A stretch of DNA of 11,700 bases from Thermoleophilia bacterium. Lineage in GTDB: Bacteria > Actinomycetota > Thermoleophilia > Gaiellales > Gaiellaceae. Positions 6,413 to 10,614 of the stretch are shown here, piece after piece. The notes beneath the pieces are model-generated. The model made no database searches, was not told where the DNA came from, and saw only the letters and a list, made by a program, of their open reading frames with translations. Position 1 is the stretch's first letter. The number at the start of each line of letters is the position of its first letter. The DNA lies in assembly GCA_014534295.1 (NCBI GenBank), contig JACVRU010000043.1, positions 1-11,700 on the forward strand, given 5' to 3'. The position numbers and the translations under genes are program-made.

Positions 6413-7501
6413 ATGAACGAGTTCCGGCCTGGCCTTGAGGGCATCGTCGCGGTCGAGACCGAGATTGCCGAGCCCGACAGCGAGGGAGGCGTCCTCCGCT
6501 ATCGGGGCGTCGATATCGAGGAACTCGTCGGCCAGTATCCGTACGAGAACGTGTGGGGCCTGCTGGTCGACGACGACCTCGGATCGGTGATGCCGGACCC
6601 GGAGCCCTACGAGCCGGCGCCTCTGACCGGCAACGCTCCCGCCGACCTGCAAGCGGAGACGGCGCGCCTCGCCGGCGAGTGGAAGCTCGGGAAGCTCAAC
6701 GAGATCTCCGACGAGCAGGCGCGCGAGGATCTCGGCCGCCTGTCGTCCCAGATGATGGGGATCGTGGCCCGCTCAGCCCGACTCGCGGACGGTGCCGCCG
6801 ATCCGATCCCGGACGATGTCGTCGCCGGCGGCCGGACCGCCGCCGAGAAGTTCCTCCTCCGGTGGCGGGGCGAGGCCGACCCCAGGCACGTCAAAGCGAT
6901 CGATACCTACTGGATCTGTACGGCTGAACACGGCCTGAACGCCTCCACCTTCTCGGCCCGCATCACGGCGTCAACGGGCGCCGATTGCGGCGCCGCGCTC
7001 TCGTCGGCCGTGGGCGCACTCTCGGGCCCGCTGCACGGTGGTGCGCCCGCGTACGTCAAGCCCATGTTGGAGGAGGTCGCGGCCATGGGCGACCCGGAAA
7101 CGTGGGTGCGGGACCGACTCGACGCAGGGAAACGGATCATGGGCTTCGGCCATCGCGTCTATCGGGCCGAGGACCCCCGCTCGCGCATCCTCAAGCGCAC
7201 GGCGCGGGAGCTCGGCTCGCCCCAGATCGAGATCGCCGAGCGACTCGAAGAGGTCGCGCTCGCCGAACTCGAGCGGCGGCATCCCGAGCGGCCCCTGAAG
7301 ACGAACGTCGAGTACTACTCGGCGCTCGTGCTCGACGTCGCGCAGATCCCGCCTCCCCTCGCGCCGGCGATGTTCGCGTGCTCGCGCGTCGCCGGCTGGT
7401 CGGCGCACATCCTGGAGCAGAAGCGGACGGGCAGGCTCTTCCGGCCCGCCGCTCGGTACGTCGGGCCGGCGTCGCGCTCCCTCGAGTCCGTCGGCGCATG
7501 A
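6413..7501 (+). CDS. Citrate synthase (CitA-like, 362 aa)
   Basis: This enzyme condenses oxaloacetate with acetyl-CoA to give citrate, the entry step of the cycle. Seen directly: FRPGLEGIVAVETEI at the N-terminus and LRYRGVDIEEL (28-38); the substrate histidines His173 in AEHGLNAS, His208 in SGPLHGGAP and His247 in IMGFGHRVY; and the C-terminal signature GWSAHILEQKRTGRL (328-342). The position of the catalytic aspartate in the usual NVDFYS motif is Glu300 in NVEYYS. From memory, mycobacterial CitA-type enzymes also carry NVEF here, so this is probably a subfamily trait rather than damage. It is shorter than the roughly 430-residue Gram-negative type. The ATG start is supported by an upstream TAGATT and by the limit set by icd. 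The TGA overlaps the start of the HEAT-repeat gene (ATGA). A methylcitrate synthase side activity is possible. Confidence 0.93.
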   Translation: MNEFRPGLEGIVAVETEIAEPDSEGGVLRYRGVDIEELVGQYPYENVWGLLVDDDLGSVMPDPEPYEPAPLTGNAPADLQAETARLAGEWKLGKLNEISDEQAREDLGRLSSQMMGIVARSARLADGAADPIPDDVVAGGRTAAEKFLLRWRGEADPRHVKAIDTYWICTAEHGLNASTFSARITASTGADCGAALSSAVGALSGPLHGGAPAYVKPMLEEVAAMGDPETWVRDRLDAGKRIMGFGHRVYRAEDPRSRILKRTARELGSPQIEIAERLEEVALAELERRHPERPLKTNVEYYSALVLDVAQIPPPLAPAMFACSRVAGWSAHILEQKRTGRLFRPAARYVGPASRSLESVGA

Positions 7502-7995
7502 ACTTGCCCGAGGCGGCGGCGCGGGCGGACGAGCTCGCGCAGGCCGGCGAGGTGCGGGCGCTCGCCGACCTGCGCTCGCAGTGGGACGAGGAGATCGAGG
7601 CGGCCGCGCGCGACGCGGACTACCGCGTGCGGGCCCAGGCCTACCGCGCCGTCGGCCAGTTTCGGTTCCGCCAGAAGCTCGAGCTGCTCCGCCGCGGCCT
7701 CGAGGACGAGAGCCCTGCCTGCCGCGGCTCCGCGCTGCTCTCGCTCGAGCTGCTCTCGCGGGAGGCGCCCGGCGCGGTGAACGCGATGCGGCCGCTGCTG
7801 CACGAGCTCGCGAGCCACGACTCGAACGCGGCCGTCCGCCGGCTAGCGGTCATGTCCCTGAAGAACGGGTCGCCTCAGTCCGACACGATCCGCCTGCTCG
7901 GCGGCCTCGCCGACACCGACGAGGAAGACCGCGAGCTGCGCCAGGCCGCCCAGCGGGTCGCGGCGCTGCTGACGAAGAAGTCCCGCGAGCGCTGA
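7498..7995 (+). CDS. Small HEAT-repeat-like helical protein
   Basis: A 165-residue, mostly helical protein with about three HEAT-like repeats at roughly 31-66, 67-103 and 104-140. The second and third show the typical repeat turn and second helix: DESPACRGSALLSLELL (70-86) and DSNAAVRRLAVMSLKNG (108-124). The first carries DADYRVRAQAYRAVGQF (39-55). It has no signal peptide or membrane segment, so it is probably cytoplasmic, and the ends are charged. HEAT repeats commonly bind proteins; no catalytic motif is seen. The ATG overlaps the citrate synthase stop by four bases, which implies co-translation and perhaps a partner role for that enzyme, though this is inference. The gene ends before the paired GTAACA palindromes. 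Function unknown. Confidence 0.78.
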   Translation: MNLPEAAARADELAQAGEVRALADLRSQWDEEIEAAARDADYRVRAQAYRAVGQFRFRQKLELLRRGLEDESPACRGSALLSLELLSREAPGAVNAMRPLLHELASHDSNAAVRRLAVMSLKNGSPQSDTIRLLGGLADTDEEDRELRQAAQRVAALLTKKSRER

Positions 7996-8002
7996 GGCGC
8001 AA

Positions 8003-8020
8003 GTAACAGAGTGTTACAAG
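8003..8020 (+). repeat. GTAACA palindrome repeat, copy 1
   Basis: GTAACAGAGTGTTACAAG: six-base arms GTAACA and TGTTAC around GAG, with a CAAG tail that gives it direction. It matches the copy at 8057 in 17 of 18 bases, in the same orientation with 54-base periodicity. It is eight bases past the stop of the HEAT-repeat gene and outside any gene. It could be an operator, a recombinase site or part of a dispersed repeat. Confidence 0.75.
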
Positions 8021-8024
8021 TACG

Positions 8025-8049
8025 GCTTCGGCCTCGTGCAGGCCGAAGC
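8025..8049. terminator. Perfect 10-bp hairpin between convergent genes, likely bidirectional terminator
   Basis: GCTTCGGCCT (8025-8034) and AGGCCGAAGC (8040-8049) are exact reverse complements around a five-base loop. The hairpin sits midway between the end of the HEAT-repeat gene (+) and the end of the zinc-ribbon gene (-), where a bidirectional terminator is expected. There is no T-run on either side; U-less hairpins are common in GC-rich actinobacteria. Its exact centring between the two GTAACA palindromes allows another role. Confidence 0.55.
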
Positions 8050-8056
8050 GCCGCAG

Positions 8057-8074
8057 GTAACACAGTGTTACAAG
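8057..8074 (+). repeat. GTAACA palindrome repeat, copy 2
   Basis: GTAACACAGTGTTACAAG: seven-base arms GTAACAC and GTGTTAC around one A, followed by AAG. It differs from copy 1 by one base, which improves the palindrome. It ends one base before the stop codon of the - strand zinc-ribbon gene. The symmetry is typical of a dimeric regulator's binding site, but a position downstream of two convergent genes is odd for an operator. Confidence 0.75.
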
Positions 8075-8075
8075 C

Positions 8076-8255
8076 TCAGGCGCGGGTGCAGGCGCGGCAG
8101 ACGCGCCCGTCGATGTCGCGGCCGCAGGACGGGCAAGGACGGCGCCGGTGGCGCCACTCGAGCAGGCTCTTGTGGACGCCGGAGATGAGCATCAGGAAAC
8201 CGACGCCGGTGGTCACGGCGAACGCTGCAGCGAGCTGTGGGTCGAGTGTCTCCAT
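8076..8255 (-). CDS. Small membrane protein with C-terminal zinc ribbon
   Basis: A 59-residue protein. Residues about 11-28 form one hydrophobic segment (FAVTTGVGFLMLISGV), followed by a basic stretch EWRHRRRP that should stay on the cytoplasmic side. A zinc-ribbon-like tail follows: Cys41-x2-Cys44 and Cys53-x2-Cys56 in CPSCGRDIDGRVCRAC. The ATG at 8255 has GAGG six bases upstream and lies 14 bases after the stop of the XerD-like gene, so the two are probably co-transcribed. I do not recognise a named family. The clean TM-plus-ribbon layout and the ribosome site support a real gene. It could be a membrane-tethered adaptor that binds nucleic acid or protein; the function is unknown. Confidence 0.74.
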   Translation of the reverse strand: METLDPQLAAAFAVTTGVGFLMLISGVHKSLLEWRHRRRPCPSCGRDIDGRVCRACTRA

Positions 8256-8269
8256 GGTGCGCCTCAGGT

Positions 8270-9163
8270 TCAGACCGGGCGCTGCCGGCGTGCGTGCGGA
8301 TGCGCCTGAAAGTACAACTCCCGGCGGCGCCGGTCGGATACGTGCGTGTAGAGCTCGGTCGTCGAGAGGTCGGCGTGGCCGAGCATCTCCTGGACGCTCC
8401 TCAGGTCTGCCCCGCCCTCGAGCAGGTGGGTCGCGAAGCTGTGGCGCAGGAGGTGGGGGTGGACCCGCCGCGGATCGAGCCCGGCCCGCTCGGCGAGCAG
8501 CCGGACGATCAGGAACGCGCCGGCGCGGGTCAGCGGCCCGCCGCGGGCGTTCAGGAACAGCTCTGGCCGGTGACGCCGATCGAGGAACGGGCGGCCGCGG
8601 CCGAGGTAGAGCCGCAGCGCAGCCGCCGCCTGCCGGCCGATCGGGACGATCCGCTCCTTCCCGCCTTTGCCGGTGCAGCGGACGAGCCGATCCTCGAGGT
8701 CGACACCAGTCCGGTCGAGGCCGACGGCCTCGCTGACGCGCAGGCCCGCGCCGTAGAGCAGCTCGACCAGGGCGCGGTCGCGGAGCGCGCGCGGCGTCGT
8801 GCCCGCGGCGGCGTCGATCAGCCGCTCGGCCTCGCCGGGAGAGAGCGTCCGCGGCAACGTCCGGAGCCGCCGCGGCAATTCGAGCTCGGCCGCCGGGTTG
8901 TCCTCGCGCTGCCCGAGCAGGACGAGGTGCCGGAAGAGCGTGCGGGCGGCGGCGATTCGCCTGGCCACCGTCGCCGGCGCGAGCCCCTGCGCGCGCAGGT
9001 CCGCGATCCACAGCTCCAGCTCCTCCGTCGTCGCGGTAGCCGGCGAGCGACCGAGGCTCCGCGCGAGGCCCTCGAGGTCGCGGCGGTACGCCTCGACCGT
9101 GCGCGGCGCGCGGCGCGCGGCGAGCAGGCTCAGGAAGCCTTCGACCGCCGGGTCTCCGGTCAT
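8270..9163 (-). CDS. Tyrosine recombinase, XerD/XerC-like (second of two)
   Basis: A 297-residue site-specific recombinase, typical Xer length. The N-terminal SAM-like core-binding domain covers about 5-90 (APRTVEAYRRDLEGLAR, 19-35) and the catalytic domain about 105-285. All active-site residues are seen: Arg142 (GAGLRVSEAVGL), Lys166 (TGKGGKERIVP), His237 and Arg240 (PHLLRHSFATHLLEGGADL), His263 (MLGHADLSTTELYTHV) and the nucleophile Tyr272. Xer pairs resolve chromosome dimers at dif with FtsK, and relatives serve mobile elements. The order beside a XerC-like gene suggests the XerD partner, but family trees are needed to assign C or D, so no symbol is given. The ATG at 9163 lies 19 bases after the 66-residue gene's stop. 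I saw no dif-like sequence in the window. Confidence 0.9.
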   Translation of the reverse strand: MTGDPAVEGFLSLLAARRAPRTVEAYRRDLEGLARSLGRSPATATTEELELWIADLRAQGLAPATVARRIAAARTLFRHLVLLGQREDNPAAELELPRRLRTLPRTLSPGEAERLIDAAAGTTPRALRDRALVELLYGAGLRVSEAVGLDRTGVDLEDRLVRCTGKGGKERIVPIGRQAAAALRLYLGRGRPFLDRRHRPELFLNARGGPLTRAGAFLIVRLLAERAGLDPRRVHPHLLRHSFATHLLEGGADLRSVQEMLGHADLSTTELYTHVSDRRRRELYFQAHPHARRQRPV

Positions 9164-9182
9164 CGCGACCGGATTCGGCGTC

Positions 9183-9383
9183 CTAGAGGAGGATCCTCGC
9201 CGCCGTGTCGGGCGGGCAGCCGCGGATGCGGAGTGCGACGGCGGCGTGCAGGTCGACGTGGGGGCTGATCGCGAGCTCGATCGCGATCGGCTCGGGGAAG
9301 CCGCCGCGGATCAGCTCCTCGAGCCGCCACTCGAAGACGGCCTCGCTCTCGCTCGTCTCGAACGCGATCAGGTCGACTGCCAT
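9183..9383 (-). CDS. Conserved-looking 66-residue protein of unknown function
   Basis: A 66-residue protein between the two recombinase genes. It is mostly helical and acidic at the N-terminus (ETSESEAVFEWRLEELIRGGFP, in part 9-30), with a second part reading AISPHVDLHAAVALRIRGCPPDTAARILL. From memory, short actinobacterial proteins with a FxxxxLxRxGYP...DVDLHxAxxLxxRGCPPxxAxRILL pattern exist, often without an assigned function. The pattern recalls a small helical-bundle adaptor, but there is no catalytic motif, signal or membrane segment. The ATG at 9383 lies 59 bases after the XerC-like stop, and the XerD-like ATG follows 19 bases later, so it is likely in the same transcript. No strong ribosome site is visible. 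Confidence 0.72.
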   Translation of the reverse strand: MAVDLIAFETSESEAVFEWRLEELIRGGFPEPIAIELAISPHVDLHAAVALRIRGCPPDTAARILL

Positions 9384-9410
9384 GGAGCAATGGGTCGGCG
9401 CGGCGGGGCT

Positions 9411-9429
9411 CCGGGATCTCCCCCGGGAG
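9411..9429 (-). other. Short hairpin between the XerC-like and 66-residue genes
   Basis: In the 59-base gap after the XerC-like stop, CCGGG (9411-9415) can pair with CCCGG (9422-9426), and the alternative CTCCC/GGGAG pairing (9418-9429) overlaps it. The two folds exclude each other. No T-run follows on the - strand. It may be a weak attenuator or simply GC-rich spacer. Confidence 0.3.
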
Positions 9430-9442
9430 GGGTATCTTCGGC

Positions 9443-10276
9443 CTAGCTGCGCGGGTGCGCGCGGTCGTAGACGCGGCGGAGCCGGCGGCCGTCGACGTGG
9501 CTGTAGACCTGCGTCGTGGAGAGCGAGCCGTGCCCGAGCAGCTCCTGGATCGTCCGCAGGTCCGCGCCGCCCTCGAGCAGGTGCGTCGCGAACGCGTGGC
9601 GCAGGCGGTGCGGGTGCGGCAGGAGGCGGCGGAGCGTGCTCGTGTCGAGCCGTCGGCCGCGCGCGGAGAGGAAGAGCGCGTCCTCGGCGCCGCGCGCGAG
9701 CTCCGGTCGTGCGTCCCGCAGGTAGCGCGCGACGCGATACGCGGCCTCCTCCCCGAGCGGCACGACGCGCTCCTTGCCGCCCTTGCCCCGGACACGCACG
9801 GCCTCCTGCTCGAAGTCGACGTCCCTGAGGTCGAGCCCGACCGCCTCGGCGCTGCGGAGGCCCGCCGAGTAGACGAGCTCGACGAGCGCCCGGTTCCGGA
9901 GGGCGAGCGGCTCCTCGCCGTCGAGCGCATCGACGAGCGCGTCGACCTCGTCGCTGCGCGGCGCGTCCGGAAGACGACGCCGCCGGCGGGGCGCGAGCGG
10001 CACGTCGGGGACCCGCGCGCGGCCGAGCGTGAAGGCGAGGAAGGAGCGGACGGCCGCAAGCTTGCGGGCCACGGTGGTCGAGGCGAGCTGGGGCCGGACA
10101 CGCGCGAGGTGCGAGGCGTAGTCGGCGAGGACACGGACGTCGATGTCGTCGAGCGTCAGGTCCCGGGCGGCGAGCCAGCCGGCGAACTGGCGCAGGTCGA
10201 CGCGATAGGCCCGCCTCGTCGCTTCGGCGAGCGAGGGCGCGGCGAGGAAGCGGTCGACCGCTGCTTCGAGCTGCAC
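9443..10276 (-). CDS. Tyrosine recombinase, XerC-like (first of two)
   Basis: A 277-residue site-specific recombinase. The N-terminal core-binding domain is at about 3-90 (TRRAYRVDLRQFAGWL, 20-35) and the catalytic domain at about 105-272. The full catalytic set is present: Arg141 (SAGLRSAEAVGLDL), Lys165 (RGKGGKERVVPLG), His223 and Arg226 (PHRLRHAFATHLLEGGADL), His249 (ELLGHGSLSTTQVYSHV) and Tyr258. Its N-terminal half is clearly different from the neighbouring recombinase, so these are two paralogues rather than a recent duplication. The GTG at 10276 is the furthest in-frame start, and no ribosome site is obvious before it. Upstream lies a REP-like palindrome and then a small lipoprotein gene. 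Chromosome dimer resolution is the likeliest role; a role in a local element is the alternative. Confidence 0.9.
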   Translation of the reverse strand: MQLEAAVDRFLAAPSLAEATRRAYRVDLRQFAGWLAARDLTLDDIDVRVLADYASHLARVRPQLASTTVARKLAAVRSFLAFTLGRARVPDVPLAPRRRRRLPDAPRSDEVDALVDALDGEEPLALRNRALVELVYSAGLRSAEAVGLDLRDVDFEQEAVRVRGKGGKERVVPLGEEAAYRVARYLRDARPELARGAEDALFLSARGRRLDTSTLRRLLPHPHRLRHAFATHLLEGGADLRTIQELLGHGSLSTTQVYSHVDGRRLRRVYDRAHPRS

Positions 10277-10315
10277 CCACAGTGGGTTCGCCGCGGGCGC
10301 CGGATCGCCTCCGGC

Positions 10316-10328
10316 CGGGTCAGACCCG
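10316..10328. repeat. GGGTC-A-GACCC palindrome (REP-like, minor copy)
   Basis: CGGGTCAGACCCG is a perfect palindrome around a central A. It shares the GGGTC/GACCC core with the larger palindrome 54 bases away, where the centre is T, so the two cores are in opposite orientation. It lies 39 bases upstream of the XerC-like start and outside any gene. Confidence 0.7.
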
Positions 10329-10352
10329 TGCCTGGACAGTCACAGACCCACT

Positions 10353-10399
10353 CGTCACACCTTCGTGACGGGGTCTGACCCCGTCACGAAAGTGTCACG
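10353..10399. repeat. Large 47-base REP-like palindrome
   Basis: Centred on T10376, the arms TTCGTGACGGGGTC (10362-10375) and GACCCCGTCACGAA (10377-10390) pair perfectly over 14 bases. Pairing continues to 10353/10399 with two mismatches, giving 21 of 23 pairs. The core is GGGGTCTGACCCC. It covers the stop codon of the small lipoprotein gene, so it could end that transcript, although no T-run follows. The paired cores with a minor copy nearby resemble REP/BIME elements; from memory GGGGTC(A/T)GACCCC repeats are widespread and sometimes linked to REP-associated Y1 transposases. No such transposase is in this window. Confidence 0.72.
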
Positions 10400-10562
10400 G
10401 GTAGTTGTAGTCGCCGTCGCCCCTCTGCGTGGTCGTCTGCGTGTCCCCTGGCGACTGGTCGCCGTCACCGCCGGGTGAGCTTCCCCCGCTGCCGCAGCCG
10501 GCGACCCCGAGCAGAAGGACGAGGGCCCAGAGGAGGAGGGTGCTGCGGAGCGTGATACGCAT
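10395..10562 (-). CDS. Small secreted lipoprotein, 55 residues
   Basis: A 55-residue protein that begins MRITLRSTLLLWALVLLLGV, a basic start followed by a hydrophobic stretch, and continues with the lipobox VAGC at 20-23, so Cys23 would be lipidated and the signal peptide removed. The mature part is only about 33 residues, rich in Gly, Asp, Gln, Ser and Thr (GSGGSSPGGDGDQSPG, then TQTTTQRGDGDYNYP), and should be disordered outside the membrane. There is no enzymatic domain. The ATG at 10562 lies within a 12-base palindrome and has a weak AGAAG five bases upstream. The gene diverges from sdhA across 52 bases, and its stop codon lies inside the large REP-like palindrome. The lipobox makes a chance open frame unlikely. 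Function unknown. Confidence 0.66.
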   Translation of the reverse strand: MRITLRSTLLLWALVLLLGVAGCGSGGSSPGGDGDQSPGDTQTTTQRGDGDYNYP

Positions 10563-10567
10563 GCGTA
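10556..10567. promoter_or_regulatory. Perfect 12-base palindrome over the lipoprotein start
   Basis: TACGCATGCGTA is self-complementary and contains the lipoprotein start codon. It lies in the divergent lipoprotein-sdhA control region, about 48 bases before the sdhA GTG. It could be a regulator site acting on either gene; a chance palindrome around CATG is the alternative. Confidence 0.3.
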
Positions 10568-10600
10568 CTTCTACCGGCGCGGCCGCGGGATCGGTTTGTG

Positions 10601-10606
10601 TAGCGT
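10601..10606 (+). promoter_or_regulatory. Candidate -10 element for leaderless sdhA transcription
   Basis: TAGCGT ends exactly eight bases before the sdhA GTG at 10615, the same geometry as the candidate elements for icd and the citrate synthase gene. The mRNA would start at or next to the start codon. No -35 consensus or Shine-Dalgarno is visible nearby. Confidence 0.45.
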
Positions 10607-10614
10607 CGCTGGAC

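Noticed and set aside
6374..6652. In-frame upstream extension of icd
   Set aside because: It would run antisense through the first 240 bases of citrate synthase and has no family match. The conserved domain starts right after the GTG at 6373.
8003..8074. CRISPR array or dif site
   Set aside because: Only two repeat units, each itself palindromic, with a hairpin rather than a unique spacer between them and no cas genes. The arms and spacer are too short for a dif core.
8237..9268. 343-codon + strand open frame opposite the XerD-like gene
   Set aside because: Antisense shadow; the opposite strand has all tyrosine recombinase catalytic residues.
9160..10134. - strand frame rich in Ser, Arg and Thr over the XerC-like gene
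   Set aside because: Alternate frame of a recognised gene with low-complexity product.
10449..10464. GGCGAC/GTCGCC hairpin with a two-base loop inside the lipoprotein gene
   Set aside because: The loop is too tight and the pairing is explained by Gly-Asp codons in a GC-rich coding sequence.
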